DNA from: Anaerobacillus isosaccharinicus
GTDB lineage: Bacteria > Bacillota > Bacilli > Bacillales > Anaerobacillaceae
DNA: 64,000 nucleotides
Direction of reading: 5' to 3'
Assembly (NCBI RefSeq): GCF_001866075.3
Contig: NZ_CP063356.1
Location: 920,164 to 984,163 of the forward strand
The position numbers were made by a program, and so were the translations under genes. Positions 9,077-22,881 of this stretch are shown one piece after another. A model generated the notes under the pieces. That model did no database searches, was not told the DNA's origin, and saw only the letters and a list, made by a program, of their open reading frames with translations. Every line of letters starts with the position of its first letter. The stretch's first letter is position 1.

Positions 9077-10363
<1,287 letters not shown>

Positions 10364-10383
10364 TTAAAAACACTCCTTTTTTT

Positions 10384-10471
10384 AATGTAAATTGTAAAAT
10401 GTAGAATGTAGAATTATGTAAGTAATGCTTAGAAGCTTTACCCTATTTCAATTCTAAATCCTATACTATTA
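10384..10471. repeat. Family A heptad palindrome (eno/gpmI)
   Basis: AATGTAA-ATTGTAA-AATGTAG-AATGTAG is followed by a centre with GCTTAGAAGC and an imperfect right arm with AATTCTAAATCCTATACT. Confidence 0.75.
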
Positions 10472-10474
10472 GAT

Positions 10475-12779
<2,305 letters not shown>

Positions 12780-12782
12780 TTA

Positions 12783-12870
12783 AATGTAGAATGTAGAATG
12801 TAAAATGTAAAATGGATTTAGGTAAGCTTCGAAGCATTTCTAAACCATTCTAAATTCTAAATTTTACATT
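12783..12870. repeat. Family A heptad palindrome (tpiA/pgk)
   Basis: A very regular copy: AATGTAG twice, AATGTAA twice, a centre with AAGCTTCGAAGC, then TTCTAAATTCTAAATTTTAC. It reaches the pgk stop codon. Confidence 0.9.
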
Positions 12871-14053
12871 ACTTATCGTTTAACGCCACAACGCCTGGAA
12901 GTTGTTTGCCTTCCATGAATTCTAATGAAGCTCCGCCGCCTGTTGAGATGTGATCCATATTTTCAGCAAAGCCAAATTTTTCAACTGCAGCTGCTGAGTC
13001 TCCGCCACCAATAACTGTATACGTATTTTGGGCATCTGCTAGAGCAACAGCGACTGATTTTGTGCCATTTTCAAATGCTGGCCACTCAAATACCCCCATT
13101 GGTCCATTCCAGATAACAAGCTTTGATTCTAAAATAACTTTACGGTACGTATCTACTGTTTTTGGTCCAATATCAAGACCTTGCCAGTCGCTAGGAATTT
13201 GATCGATGTCAACCACTTGAGTTTTCGCATCTTTAGAAAACTCATCAGTAATAACAACGTCCTCAGGCATATAGAAATTAACGCCTTTTTCTTTCGCCTT
13301 TTCGATAAAGGATTTAGCTAAATCAATTTTGTCCTCTTCTAAAAGAGACTGACCAATTTCATGACCCATTGCTTTAGCAAATGTATACGCTAAGCCACCA
13401 CCGATAATTAGGTTATCTACTTTATCAAGTAAGTTATCAATTACACCAATTTTATCTTTAACTTTTGCGCCACCAATAATTGCTGTAAATGGGCGATCAG
13501 GATCAAGTAATGCTTTTCCTAACACATCTAATTCTTTTTCCATTAATAGACCTGAAACTGCTGGGATGTGATGGGCAATACCTTCTGTTGAAGCATGAGC
13601 ACGGTGTGCCGCACCAAATGCGTCGTTAACAAAAATATCTGCAAGATTAGCAAACGCTTTTGCTAGTTCTGGATCATTCTTTTCTTCTCCTGGATAAAAA
13701 CGAACGTTTTCTAGTAAAAGAACATCACCGTTACCAAGAGTAGAAATGGCTTTTTCTACTTCTTCACCATAAGCTTCATCTGTTTTCACAACAGATTTTC
13801 CAAGTAATTCACTAAGGCGAGTTGAAACCGCAGTTAGGCGCATGTCCTCATTCACTTGACCTTTAGGACGCCCTAAATGACTTGCTAAAATTACTTTCGC
13901 ACCTTGCTCGATTAAAAATTGAATTGTCGGAAGAGCTGCACGAATTCGTGTATCATCACTTACTTCGTTATTACTCATTGGTACGTTAAAATCAACACGG
14001 CAAAATACACGTTTACCGTTTACATCAATATCGCGAACAGACATTTTGTTCAT
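12869..14053 (-). CDS. pgk: Phosphoglycerate kinase
   Basis: A 394-residue kinase of normal length that makes ATP from 1,3-bisphosphoglycerate. The N-terminal signature [14 protein letters not shown], the substrate-binding [11 protein letters not shown] and the nucleotide site [10 protein letters not shown] are all present. It lies between gapA and tpiA in the cggR operon and is flanked on both sides by family A repeats. Confidence 0.98.
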   Translation of the reverse strand: MNKMSVRDIDVNGKRVFCRVDFNVPMSNNEVSDDTRIRAALPTIQFLIEQGAKVILASHLGRPKGQVNEDMRLTAVSTRLSELLGKSVVKTDEAYGEEVEKAISTLGNGDVLLLENVRFYPGEEKNDPELAKAFANLADIFVNDAFGAAHRAHASTEGIAHHIPAVSGLLMEKELDVLGKALLDPDRPFTAIIGGAKVKDKIGVIDNLLDKVDNLIIGGGLAYTFAKAMGHEIGQSLLEEDKIDLAKSFIEKAKEKGVNFYMPEDVVITDEFSKDAKTQVVDIDQIPSDWQGLDIGPKTVDTYRKVILESKLVIWNGPMGVFEWPAFENGTKSVAVALADAQNTYTVIGGGDSAAAVEKFGFAENMDHISTGGGASLEFMEGKQLPGVVALNDK

Positions 14054-14071
14054 GTGAAACCCTCCTACTTA

Positions 14072-14169
14072 AATGTAGAATGTAAAATGTAAAATGTAGA
14101 ATTTTTTTATGTATCGCTTCGTAGCAAAAATCTTTTATAATTCCACATTTACAATTTTCATTCATAATT
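14072..14169. repeat. Family A heptad palindrome (pgk/gapA)
   Basis: AATGTAG-AATGTAA-AATGTAA-AATGTAG, a centre with CGCTTCGTAGC, then a decayed right arm ATTCCACATTTACAATTTTC. A separate GAGGAGAGAG/CTTCTCCTCT hairpin follows at about 14187-14221. Confidence 0.8.
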
Positions 14170-14297
14170 GCATTTATACATTGGAAAGAGGAGAGAGAAA
14201 CTCGTTTCCCTTCTCCTCTCTGCCAACTTATTATTATTCAACAAAGGGATTAAAATTCCCTCTTAAATAAGTGAGTATAAATTTTGAACATTTTAAA

Positions 14298-14353
14298 TGT
14301 CCAGCTCCACCGCTGAGCCGTCAAGCATCGCTAAACGAAGCGGCTGAGCTTTT
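14298..14353. repeat. Family E element (TGTCCAGCTCC type) downstream of gapA
   Basis: TGTCCAGCTCCACCGCTGAG and the imperfect hairpin GCTGAGCCG/CGGCTGAGC begin a few bases after the gapA stop. The sequence resembles the widespread Bacillaceae TGTCCAGCTCCAGCG repeat, recalled from general knowledge. It may act as a processing hairpin or weak terminator after gapA. Confidence 0.5.
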
Positions 14354-14358
14354 CGTTA

Positions 14359-15381
<1,023 letters not shown>

Positions 15382-15435
15382 TTAGAATAGCTGAAACTGT
15401 TTATATTAAGGGTAGACCCTTTAATAACTTTTTTT

Positions 15436-15560
15436 GTTTAGAGTGTAGAGTTTAAAGTCTAGAGTTTCGAAAGTATAATTCCCCTTATCCGTAAGAGAAT
15501 AAACAAAAATATCATTGTCTAACTTTGAAAACTGTAAACTTCACACTATACACTCTAAAC
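15436..15560. repeat. Family A heptad palindrome, GTGTAGA type (gapA/cggR)
   Basis: GTTTAGA-GTGTAGA-GTTTAAA-GTCTAGA on the left and CTATACACTCTAAACTTC on the right. It lies in the cggR-gapA intergenic region, where B. subtilis has an mRNA processing site. Confidence 0.75.
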
Positions 15561-15589
15561 TTCCTTTAGTATTTATTAAAAAAAGTTTT

Positions 15590-16621
15590 TTATGAATGTA
15601 ATTCCAACAAAGCTTTTGCTGCGCCTTCGTCAGTCACTAAGATGTTGCTCGTTTTTTGTTTCATAAAAGCTGATATCGCATGTGCTTTCGATGTTCCACC
15701 AGCAACGGCGACAACTGATTTTGTCTTAATGACATCCTCTAGCTGCAAACCAATTGTTAAAACTTTATGAATGATATCGCCATTTTGATTAAAGTAATAA
15801 CCAAATGCCTCAGCCACTGCTTGTTTTTCATGAAGGGTTTGTAATATTTCTTCTGATGAACTACGACGTTGTGCCATTGTTGTCGCTTCGCCAATTCCAT
15901 GAACAACTAAGTTTGCAGATCGGATTAAATCGAGAATTTCTTTAATCTTTGGTTCTTCCATTAAAGAAGAATACGAATCTTGGCTTAGCTGATCTGGTAC
16001 ATGGAGCAATCGATAATGTCCCATTGCTTTCGTTGCCATCGTTGCACATATCGTATTCGCTTGATTTTCTACTTGCTCTCCTAAACCACCACGGGCAGGG
16101 ACAAACAATGTTTCCTTCATTTCACTATCAGGAGTCATCATCTCTGCGACAGCAGCAACTGTTGTTCCACCGGTTAGGGCTACAATTTTTGTTTCTTCGT
16201 AAGCTAAATATCGTTTCATCAGTTGGACGGTAGCTCGGCCCATTTCCTTCTTCACCCAAGGAGCTTCATCACTATCTCCTGGAACAACAATGACTTCAGC
16301 AAGACCTAAACATTCCTTAAGCTTGTTTTCAACATTCGTTAAATCAAAAATGTCGCTCATCACTTCATCTAGCTGAGTTAGGACGTCTTTACCCTCATCT
16401 GTTATTGTCATCCCTGATGTAGCCATATCAATTAATCCTTGTTCCTTTAAAAATGTCACTTCACTCCGTAAAACTCTTTCTGACATACCTAAACTTGTTG
16501 CCAAACTTCTACGACCAATCGGTTGCATTAGGCGAATAAAGCGCAAAATGCGAAAGCGGATGCCTAGTACCTCCAAAAGATCAGGTAATAACTTTTTCTG
16601 AATGTCTAATAATAATCTCAT
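15590..16621 (-). CDS. cggR: Central glycolytic genes regulator CggR (SorC family)
   Basis: A 343-residue repressor. The N-terminal winged helix-turn-helix lies at about 25-90 (IGRRSLATSLGMSERVLRSE). A SorC-type sugar-phosphate-binding domain fills 95-340, with VVALTGGTTVAAVAEMM and VHGIGEATTMAQRRS. In B. subtilis it represses the gapA operon until fructose-1,6-bisphosphate accumulates. It is the first gene of the operon and has its own operator upstream. Confidence 0.96.
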   Translation of the reverse strand: MRLLLDIQKKLLPDLLEVLGIRFRILRFIRLMQPIGRRSLATSLGMSERVLRSEVTFLKEQGLIDMATSGMTITDEGKDVLTQLDEVMSDIFDLTNVENKLKECLGLAEVIVVPGDSDEAPWVKKEMGRATVQLMKRYLAYEETKIVALTGGTTVAAVAEMMTPDSEMKETLFVPARGGLGEQVENQANTICATMATKAMGHYRLLHVPDQLSQDSYSSLMEEPKIKEILDLIRSANLVVHGIGEATTMAQRRSSSEEILQTLHEKQAVAEAFGYYFNQNGDIIHKVLTIGLQLEDVIKTKSVVAVAGGTSKAHAISAFMKQKTSNILVTDEGAAKALLELHS

Positions 16622-16661
16622 AAAAAATCCCCTTACTTGATTTTGTCTACGATCTTGTTCA

Positions 16662-16698
16662 GGGACTTATTACGTCCCTCATAGACATATTGTGTCCC
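16662..16698 (-). promoter_or_regulatory. CggR operator
   Basis: On the minus strand two blocks match the known CggR site: GGGACACAATATGTC (16698-16684) and GGGACGTAATAAGTCCC (16678-16662), separated by 5 bp. They lie about 40-75 bp upstream of the cggR start, the expected place for autoregulation of cggR-gapA. Confidence 0.85.
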
Positions 16699-16785
16699 AT
16701 AAGGGTGAAAAAATTAGAAAAACTTTGTCTTCCGAATTTTAAATAAATCGAAGCACAACTGTTTTTCACCTAATAACAGTAAAAT

Positions 16786-16823
16786 AAATCCTTATTACAG
16801 TGTTAGTGTAACAAGGATTTTGT
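16786..16823 (-). terminator. Terminator between the rpoN/glutaredoxin operon and cggR
   Basis: AAATCCTTATTACAGT and AGTGTAACAAGGATTT form a long stem with one mismatch. T-rich sequence follows on both strands. It isolates cggR from upstream minus-strand transcription. Confidence 0.75.
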
Positions 16824-16865
16824 TTCATATCAAGCCTAATTCAACTATTTTTTTAATCGTCACAA

Positions 16866-16880
16866 TTGGAAACGCTTACC
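16866..16880. promoter_or_regulatory. Possible cre site (CcpA)
   Basis: TTGGAAACGCTTACC matches 14 of the 15 positions of the CcpA consensus WTGNAANCGNWNNCW. It lies about 245 bp upstream of cggR and 154 bp beyond the glutaredoxin-like gene. The target is uncertain. Confidence 0.35.
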
Positions 16881-16888
16881 TTTGAGGG

Positions 16889-17033
16889 AGGTGTAGAATG
16901 CAGAGTTGGTGAAAGCTTAGTCTCAGGAGCGATTAGTAATGTATAGACTTTCAAACCACTACAAAGCTCTTCATTGAAATACTTCGTCCCCAAGGAACAA
17001 CACCGACTTCCGATTTCTCTTAATAACTCTAAA
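16889..17033. repeat. Degenerate family A copy
   Basis: AGGTGTAGAATGCAGAGTT at the left and AATAACTCTAAATTATAA at the right look like decayed arms, with GAAAGCTTAG between them. It ends beside the glutaredoxin-like stop. Confidence 0.4.
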
Positions 17034-17270
17034 TTATAAACGATCTATAAAAGACCTTATCTTTACCTCTGAAAGAATCCCGAAGTCTACCTCAACTCCC
17101 TCAATCTCGACCACTGGTATCATTATTTGAAATTTTTCTAAAAGCTCATCGTCTTTATAAATATCAATCATTTCAATTTTTAGGGGAATGTCTTTAGAAA
17201 TCTTCTCTAACACTAAAAGCCCCTTGTCACATAATGAGCAATTTTCCTTCGTATAATACTTAACGTTCAT
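17034..17270 (-). CDS. Glutaredoxin-like family protein
   Basis: A 78-residue thioredoxin-fold protein with the redox motif CSLC (residues 11-14), a cis-Pro region MIPVVEIEG and a short C-terminus. This is the size of the glutaredoxin-like DUF836 family. It probably exchanges disulphides, with partner unknown. It lies downstream of rpoN in the same direction. Confidence 0.85.
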   Translation of the reverse strand: MNVKYYTKENCSLCDKGLLVLEKISKDIPLKIEMIDIYKDDELLEKFQIMIPVVEIEGVEVDFGILSEVKIRSFIDRL

Positions 17271-17285
17271 AGGCCCTCCAACTAT

Positions 17286-17383
17286 AATTTAAAATGTAAA
17301 ATGTAGAATGTAGAATTTCATTAGAGTTTGCTTCGTGGTTTCCCTTTAAACATCTTACATTCTAAATTTTACATTCTACATTT
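17286..17383. repeat. Family A heptad palindrome (glutaredoxin-like/rpoN)
   Basis: AATTTAA-AATGTAA-AATGTAG-AATGTAG, a centre with TTGCTTCGTGG, then TTACATTCTAAATTTTACAT and CTACATT. It stops 2 bp before the rpoN stop codon. Confidence 0.9.
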
Positions 17384-17385
17384 CA

Positions 17386-18729
17386 CTAAAATCTTTTCCT
17401 CTTCGCGGATGATGGGATGTTTAATTCTTCACGGTATTTTGTCACTGTTCTTCTTGATACTTCGATGGAATGATCTTTTTCTAGAACCGCGACTATTTTT
17501 TGATCTGAAAGTGGTTTTTGTTTATTTTCTTGATCGACTATTTTTTTGATGAGCTCCTTCACCGATAGAGATGAAGCATTTGTCCCACCTTCGCTTTTTA
17601 TGCTAGAGCTAAAGAAGTACTTGAGTTCAAACAGCCCTCTAGGAGTTTGAACGTATTTTTGTGTTGTTACACGACTAACAGTTGACTCATGCATGTCGAT
17701 ATCGGCGGCAATTTCTTTTAGTGTTAACGGCTTTAAATAATCATAACCAAATTTAAAGAAATCTTCTTGATACTTAGCAATTGCCTCGGTCACCTTTAGC
17801 AATGTTTGTTGCCTTTGATTGATACTTTTTAATAGCCATAAAATTTGTTGATGTTTTTGCTGCACATATTTTTGTGAAGTTTCATCCGTTGCTTTTTTAA
17901 GTAAGTCTTGATAATGACGACTGACTGTTAAGTTAGGGATTAGATGATCATTCATACTAATAAAAAATTGACCGTCTATTAATTCAATGAAAGCGTCAGG
18001 GCTTATATATGTTAGCGGATCGTTATTATATATCGCTCCAGGCTTAGGTTGCAATGTTTGGATGAGATCTGCAACAGATTGCACCTCTTCTACTGAAATC
18101 GAAAGTGCCTTTGCAATTTCTTTCCATTTTTTGTTTGCGAACATCGTTAAATAGCTTTCGACAATCGTTTCGGCAACATTATTCCTATGATCAAGTTTTC
18201 TTAATTGAAGGAGTAGGCACTCTTGGAGTGATCTAGCACCAATTCCTACTGGATCAAGAGATTGCAAAAAGTGTAAGCAGTATAATGCCTTTTCTTCTGT
18301 TATCGAAAAATGGCTTGCCACTTCCTCTAAATCCCCTGTAAAGTATCCATTTTCATCTAACGAATCTACGAAGTATTGAATAATCTTTTTCTCGGCATCA
18401 TTTAATGGCATAAATCGGATTTGATTAAATAAATGATCTTGGAGGCTAGCTTCATTTTTACTTACATAATCTAATGGTGACGTGTAATCACCTTCGTAAG
18501 TTTTCCAATCTGCCACCTTTTCATAATCAGTCTCAGATTTAGCAGATTTTTGAACATCATTTATTTTTTTATCCTTTACTTCGAGAAGAGGATTTTCTAA
18601 TTGTTGCTCTTCAATAAAAGACAATAATTCATGTGTTGAATATTGCAAAATGGAAATTGCTTGACGCAATTCGTTCGTCATAACTAGCTTCATCGACTGT
18701 TGTTGATACAAACCAAAATCCATATTCAT
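17386..18729 (-). CDS. rpoN: RNA polymerase sigma-54 factor (SigL)
   Basis: The start is ATG 18729, behind GAGGAGG at 7-bp spacing, giving 447 residues. Region I is the Gln-rich N-terminus (LYQQQSMKLVMTNELRQAI). The core-binding region follows, then the RpoN box SRRTVTKYREELNIPSS near the C-terminus, which reads the -24 element. Sigma-54 needs enhancer-binding activators. None is encoded in this window. Confidence 0.96.
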   Translation of the reverse strand: MNMDFGLYQQQSMKLVMTNELRQAISILQYSTHELLSFIEEQQLENPLLEVKDKKINDVQKSAKSETDYEKVADWKTYEGDYTSPLDYVSKNEASLQDHLFNQIRFMPLNDAEKKIIQYFVDSLDENGYFTGDLEEVASHFSITEEKALYCLHFLQSLDPVGIGARSLQECLLLQLRKLDHRNNVAETIVESYLTMFANKKWKEIAKALSISVEEVQSVADLIQTLQPKPGAIYNNDPLTYISPDAFIELIDGQFFISMNDHLIPNLTVSRHYQDLLKKATDETSQKYVQQKHQQILWLLKSINQRQQTLLKVTEAIAKYQEDFFKFGYDYLKPLTLKEIAADIDMHESTVSRVTTQKYVQTPRGLFELKYFFSSSIKSEGGTNASSLSVKELIKKIVDQENKQKPLSDQKIVAVLEKDHSIEVSRRTVTKYREELNIPSSAKRKRF

Positions 18730-18756
18730 TACCCAACCTCCTCTAAAATCTATCAT

Positions 18757-19518
18757 ACTATGTTTACAGTTTTCAGTGAAGCAATTTGTCGTTTAGATGT
18801 AAACGTTTTCATTTATCTATATTCAAAGTTACCTCGTCTTAATGCAAAGAGGTTTATAAAAGGCTCGGTCACATTTTAGACACAATTTAAAGAGCAAAAT
18901 ATAAGTAGCCCCTCATGACAAGGGGCTACTATGCAGGTAAAACATGGACGTGTTTTACTCTTTTATTCTCTCATAACTACTACTATTCATCTATGCTATT
19001 TTCATGGTATTACTGGTAACTTTTATGAGAAAAAAATCAGCTTCTTAAGACTTTATTGGCATGGAAGGATGCTTTTTCATATAGCTTTCCTTTTTTAATT
19101 GGATCCACACATGCTTCATAATGAGAAATATGGTATTTCATAAAGAACCTATGCCATTTCAGATTAAAATAGCCTTTAATTTTCCCCATTTATTATAGTC
19201 ACTCCTAAGTTATGTAATAAATTTTACATCCGACAGATTTCGCTAAGTTTATTATAATAGGACTCGACCCTACTTTATTGAGTATATATTTCTATTTTTC
19301 AACAAGGTATAAAGACCTATCACCTACTAAATAGGATCAAATTTCCATTAGTTGTCTTTAACCACATTGCCCACTAATTAAGATTTTATAAAAAAATTTC
19401 ACCAAATTATCTTGGTTTTAAATTGTATAGTTTCGGTTAAGATGAATATGTATTAAAAATGAAGGTAAGTTGGATGCAGGAAATTATGAAAACACATCGA
19501 ACATATATAGAAAGGTGT
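18757..19518. other. Long non-coding stretch between rpoN and clpP
   Basis: About 760 bp without a credible gene. It holds two hairpins: AGTAGCCCCT/AGGGGCTACT at 18905-18930 and GTAAAACA/TGTTTTAC at about 18937-18958, the latter followed by TCTTTTATTC, so terminator-like. A 31-codon frame opening at about 19475 (MQEIMKTHRT) runs into the family E hairpin and is not a convincing gene. Confidence 0.5.
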
Positions 19519-19672
19519 AAGGGCTTGGCACAGAGATTGGGCAATAAAAAGGCGGAAGTGCCCTGGTAGCCCCGAAAAGCAAATGTTCTTCAAGATAAAA
19601 AGTGTGCCCTTTCACTTTTAATATTGAAGGTTATTTGACCTCGAGGGGCTGGGCACTGAAGCTGGACATCAT
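19519..19672. repeat. Family E large hairpin upstream of clpP
   Basis: AGTGCCCTGGTAGCCCC at 19557-19573 pairs with GGGGCTGGGCACT ending at 19657. The outer stem continues through CAAATG and TCTTCAA-type pairs, and an inner AAAAGTG/CACTTTT hairpin caps it. A second partner, GGGCTTGGCAC at about 19520-19530, could pair with the same left arm. The right end GGGGCTGGGCACTGAAGCTG resembles the Bacillaceae TCCAGCTCCAGCGCC repeat in reverse. Confidence 0.6.
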
Positions 19673-19687
19673 AATCAGTGTAAATCC

Positions 19688-19717
19688 TTTGACCTTCACT
19701 GACCTTTAGATTATGAT
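19688..19717 (+). promoter_or_regulatory. clpP promoter with overlapping CtsR box
   Basis: TTGACC (19689-19694) and TATGAT (19712-19717) at 17-bp spacing form a sigma-A promoter. On the opposite strand AGGTCAGTGAAGGTCAAA (19706-19689) resembles the CtsR heptad repeat GGTCAAA-NAN-GGTCAAA, with one perfect half and one five-of-seven half. CtsR represses clpP in B. subtilis. Confidence 0.72.
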
Positions 19718-19808
19718 ATACATACAATAACTTCATTGGAGGAATAGCTAACAATCTTTGTTGCTATTCACTTATCTCAACAACAAAAATTTAAGGAGGA
19801 ATATTATT

Positions 19809-20402
19809 ATGAATTTAATCCCTACAGTTATCGAACAAACAAACCGTGGCGAACGTGCTTACGACATTTATTCGCGTCTTTTAAAGGATCGCATTATTAT
19901 GTTAGGAAGCGCTATTGATGACAACGTCGCTAACTCAATCGTTGCACAGTTATTATTTTTAGCTGCTGAAGATCCTGATAAAGATATCTCACTTTACATA
20001 AATAGCCCAGGCGGATCTATTACAGCTGGTATGGCGATTTATGACACAATGCAATTTATTAAACCAAAAGTCTCAACAATTTGTATCGGAATGGCTGCTT
20101 CAATGGGTGCGTTCCTACTAGCCGCAGGTGAAAAAGGAAAGCGTTATGCCCTTCCGAACAGTGAAGTTATGATCCACCAGCCATTAGGTGGAGCACAAGG
20201 TCAAGCGACTGATATTCAAATCCATGCAAAGCGCATTATTGAAATGCGTGAAAAATTAAATGAAATTTTATCAGAACGCACAGGTCAACCACTTGACGTT
20301 ATCGAACGCGACACAGAGCGTGATAACTTCATGACAGCTGAAAGAGCAAAAGAATATGGCATGATCGATGAAGTTTTAGTGAAAAAACAAGACGAGAAAT
20401 AG
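19809..20402 (+). CDS. clpP: ATP-dependent Clp protease proteolytic subunit
   Basis: The start is ATG 19809 behind AAGGAGGAA, giving 197 residues and the canonical [20 protein letters not shown]. The triad is Ser98 (GMAASMGA), His123 ([10 protein letters not shown]) and Asp172. ClpP assembles as a double heptamer and degrades substrates delivered by Clp/Hsp100 ATPases, including tmRNA-tagged proteins. It is a single-gene unit with its own promoter and terminator. Confidence 0.98.
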   Translation: MNLIPTVIEQTNRGERAYDIYSRLLKDRIIMLGSAIDDNVANSIVAQLLFLAAEDPDKDISLYINSPGGSITAGMAIYDTMQFIKPKVSTICIGMAASMGAFLLAAGEKGKRYALPNSEVMIHQPLGGAQGQATDIQIHAKRIIEMREKLNEILSERTGQPLDVIERDTERDNFMTAERAKEYGMIDEVLVKKQDEK

Positions 20403-20403
20403 G

Positions 20404-20435
20404 AAAAAAGCTAGGTCAGCTGACCTAGCTTTTTT
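20404..20435. terminator. Perfect palindromic terminator after clpP
   Basis: A perfect 32-bp palindrome with half AAAAAAGCTAGGTCAG. It serves clpP from the left and could also stop minus-strand transcription from crh. Confidence 0.92.
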
Positions 20436-20436
20436 A

Positions 20437-20528
20437 AATTATTAATTATTAATTGCGAATTATGAATTAGTAGTAAGTTTTGCTTCGAACTTTACCTAGA
20501 AACATTCATAATTTTTAATTCATAATTG
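20437..20528. repeat. Family A heptad palindrome, AATTATG type (clpP/crh)
   Basis: AATTATT-AATTATT-AATTGCG-AATTATG on the left, a centre TTTTGCTTCGAA, and ATTCATAATTTTTAATTC on the right. It lies between convergent clpP and crh. Confidence 0.8.
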
Positions 20529-20531
20529 CCG

Positions 20532-20789
20532 TTACTCTTCTTTCTCGACAAAAGCAACTAAAGCTGTGATTGCTTCTACTTCGTCTTTTCCATCGGCAAT
20601 GATGTTAATTTCTTTTCCTGAACCAACAGCTAAGCTCATAATACCCATAATACTTTTGGCGTTGACCTTTCTACCTTCTTTTTGAATGTAAATATCTGAA
20701 CTAAATTTGTTTGCTTCTTGCACGAATAACGCTGCAGGTCTTGCTTGTAAGCCAGACTTACGTTTCACTACGATTGGTTTTTCTACCAT
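20532..20789 (-). CDS. crh: HPr-like protein Crh
   Basis: An 85-residue HPr fold. The PTS phosphorylation site His15 is replaced by Gln15 (SGLQARPAA), while regulatory Ser46 is kept (VNAKSIMGIM). This separates Crh from PtsH. HPr kinase, encoded at 41738-42673, phosphorylates Ser46, and P-Ser-Crh is a corepressor of CcpA. It follows whiA-yvcK-rapZ as in B. subtilis. Confidence 0.95.
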   Translation of the reverse strand: MVEKPIVVKRKSGLQARPAALFVQEANKFSSDIYIQKEGRKVNAKSIMGIMSLAVGSGKEINIIADGKDEVEAITALVAFVEKEE

Positions 20790-20866
20790 TATCTTCTCCT
20801 CCTAAATACTTCATCGTCAATAACTATTACTCAACCCATTTAAGGAATTTTCCAGTTTGTATAAGT

Positions 20867-21820
20867 TTAAAACTTATATTCGGCTTCACCATTTCGAAGT
20901 TTGTTTGCAAATTCATCAATTTTTCTTAGGCGATGGTTAATACCAGATTTGCTTACCTTCCCCGTAGTAACCATTTCTCCTAATTCCTTTAATGTTACAT
21001 CTTGATGTTTGACCCTAAGTTCGGCAATTTCTCTTAATTTTTCCGGTAATATACTCAAGCCAACTTCTCGTTGAATAAAGCGGATATTGTCTACTTGACG
21101 CATTGCTGCGCCAACTGTTTTGTTTAAGTTAGCGGTTTCACAATTTACGAGACGGTTAACCGAATTCCTCATATCTTTCATAATCCTAACATCTTCAAAA
21201 AACAGTAATGCCTGGTGGGCTCCGATTATATTTAAGAATTCGGTGATTTTTTCACCTTCTTTTATATATATAATAAACCCTTTTTTTCTTTCCAATACTT
21301 TAGCATTTAGACCATATGAGTTTACCAACTCGCAAAGAGATGTGTTATGTTCCTCGTAGAGAGAAAAAATCTCGAGATGATAGGATGATGTCTCTGGATG
21401 ATTTACAGACCCGCCAGCGAGAAATGCCCCTCTTAAATAAGCACGTTTGCAACAACCATTACTTTTTATTTCATCTGAAACTTCTCTTATAAACTGAAAT
21501 CCTTCTTTCATAATACCTAAATTCGCTAAAAGTTTCTGCGCTTCTTGCGAAATTCTCACTAAATAGACATTATTTTTCTTTAATCGCATCTTTTTTCGGA
21601 CAAGAAGTTCAATATGAACAGTGAATGATTTCTTTATCAATGTATAAATGCGTCTAGCAATAGCGGCATTTTCAGTTAATATATCTAAAACTAATTGTTT
21701 ATTACTAAAAGAAATAGAACCAGTCATTCTTATGAGGGCAGCTAATTCCGCCTTCGCACAGCATTCATCTGCATCCATTTGTGTCAATTCTTTTTTTGTC
21801 ATAGCAGCGAAAGAAGACAA
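20867..21820 (-). CDS. whiA: DNA-binding protein WhiA
   Basis: A 317-residue protein with an N-terminal LAGLIDADG homing-endonuclease-like fold ([18 protein letters not shown]) and a C-terminal helix-turn-helix ([20 protein letters not shown]). WhiA affects chromosome segregation and division in Bacillus and sporulation genes in actinomycetes. It lies in the conserved rapZ-yvcK-whiA-crh cluster. Confidence 0.96.
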   Translation of the reverse strand: MSSFAAMTKKELTQMDADECCAKAELAALIRMTGSISFSNKQLVLDILTENAAIARRIYTLIKKSFTVHIELLVRKKMRLKKNNVYLVRISQEAQKLLANLGIMKEGFQFIREVSDEIKSNGCCKRAYLRGAFLAGGSVNHPETSSYHLEIFSLYEEHNTSLCELVNSYGLNAKVLERKKGFIIYIKEGEKITEFLNIIGAHQALLFFEDVRIMKDMRNSVNRLVNCETANLNKTVGAAMRQVDNIRFIQREVGLSILPEKLREIAELRVKHQDVTLKELGEMVTTGKVSKSGINHRLRKIDEFANKLRNGEAEYKF

Positions 21821-21838
21821 GGCTAGACCCCCTTTGTT

Positions 21839-21936
21839 AATGTAGAATGTAGAATTTAGAATGTAAAATGTAATAAGTTTCGCTTCGTAGTCTAAACCTA
21901 AAGAAAAATTCTACATTCTTCATTTTACATTTTAAA
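21839..21936. repeat. Family A heptad palindrome (whiA/yvcK)
   Basis: AATGTAG-AATGTAG-AATTTAG-AATGTAA-AATGTAA, a centre with TTCGCTTCGTAG, then TTCTACATTCTTCATTTTAC. It touches the yvcK stop codon, splitting a conserved operon. Confidence 0.9.
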
Positions 21937-22881
21937 TTATAATAGTGACAACAGCAGTTGTGAAAGTTTGATTGCGTCGTGGCGCAGGTAGTTTTCACGG
22001 TAGATTAATAATTGATCGGCAACAATTTGATACGGAAGTTTTTGAAGTTCTATTTTATCAAATAAAACGTCTTTTGCGCCTTCCTTTTCGTATTTTTCTA
22101 AATATTGTTTATCTATTTCTTGATTATTAACAATCATTGTATCAATAATTCCTGCTCCAACATGGGAAACCAATGAATGAACGTGATCACTCGCCGTATA
22201 ATTATCTGTTTCCCCTGGTTGTGTCATGACGTTACAAATATAAACTTTTCTAGCCTGAGCCTTTTTCACTTCATCTGCTATTCCAGGAACGAGTAAGTTA
22301 GGAATGACACTTGTGTAAAGGCTTCCAGGACCGATAACAATTAAATCAGCTTTCCGAATCGCATGAAGGGTTTCTTGTAAAGGTTGAACGTTTTCCGGCG
22401 TAAGAAAAACTCGTTTAATTTTTTTACCTACTTTCGGGATTTTCGATTCTCCGACTACAATACTACCATCACACATTTCTGCTTTTAAGACGATGCTTTG
22501 GTTTGCTGCTGGAAGAACCTTTCCTCTGACATTTAATACTCTGCTAAGTTCATGAACGCCTTTAGCAAAGTCTCCGGTAATTGATGTCATTCCTGCTAAT
22601 AATAAATTACCCAACGAATGGCCTGATAAACCAAGACCATTTTCAAAACGATGCTGGAACAGTTCCTCAATCAGTGGCTCGACTTCTGAGAGAGCTACGA
22701 GGACGTTTCGAACATCCCCAGGCGGTGGGATATTGAGCTCTTTTCGAAGTCGTCCTGAACTACCCCCGTCATCAGCAACAGTTACAATAGCAGTTATGTC
22801 TACAGGGAATGTTTTTAATCCCCGTAAAATTGCCGACAAACCTGTACCGCCGCCGATCACTACGATATTTGCTTTCTTCAA
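21937..22881 (-). CDS. yvcK: Gluconeogenesis/cell-shape factor YvcK
   Basis: A 314-residue protein of the YvcK/CofD-like fold with the nucleotide motif VVIGGGTGLSAILRGLK and TVADDGGSSGRLR. The start is TTG 22881, directly after the rapZ stop (TAATTG) with AAGGGG upstream, so the two are coupled. YvcK binds UDP-sugars and is needed for normal shape on gluconeogenic carbon sources. Confidence 0.94.
   Translation of the reverse strand: MKKANIVVIGGGTGLSAILRGLKTFPVDITAIVTVADDGGSSGRLRKELNIPPPGDVRNVLVALSEVEPLIEELFQHRFENGLGLSGHSLGNLLLAGMTSITGDFAKGVHELSRVLNVRGKVLPAANQSIVLKAEMCDGSIVVGESKIPKVGKKIKRVFLTPENVQPLQETLHAIRKADLIVIGPGSLYTSVIPNLLVPGIADEVKKAQARKVYICNVMTQPGETDNYTASDHVHSLVSHVGAGIIDTMIVNNQEIDKQYLEKYEKEGAKDVLFDKIELQKLPYQIVADQLLIYRENYLRHDAIKLSQLLLSLL

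Noticed and set aside
19475-19570. 31-codon ORF beginning MQEIMKTHRT
   Set aside because: It runs into the family E hairpin, has a weak ribosome site and no recognisable similarity.
20437-20528. AATTATG element as an ordinary AT-rich tract
   Set aside because: The 7-bp period, complementary arms and GCTTCG centre match family A, so it was kept as a repeat instead.
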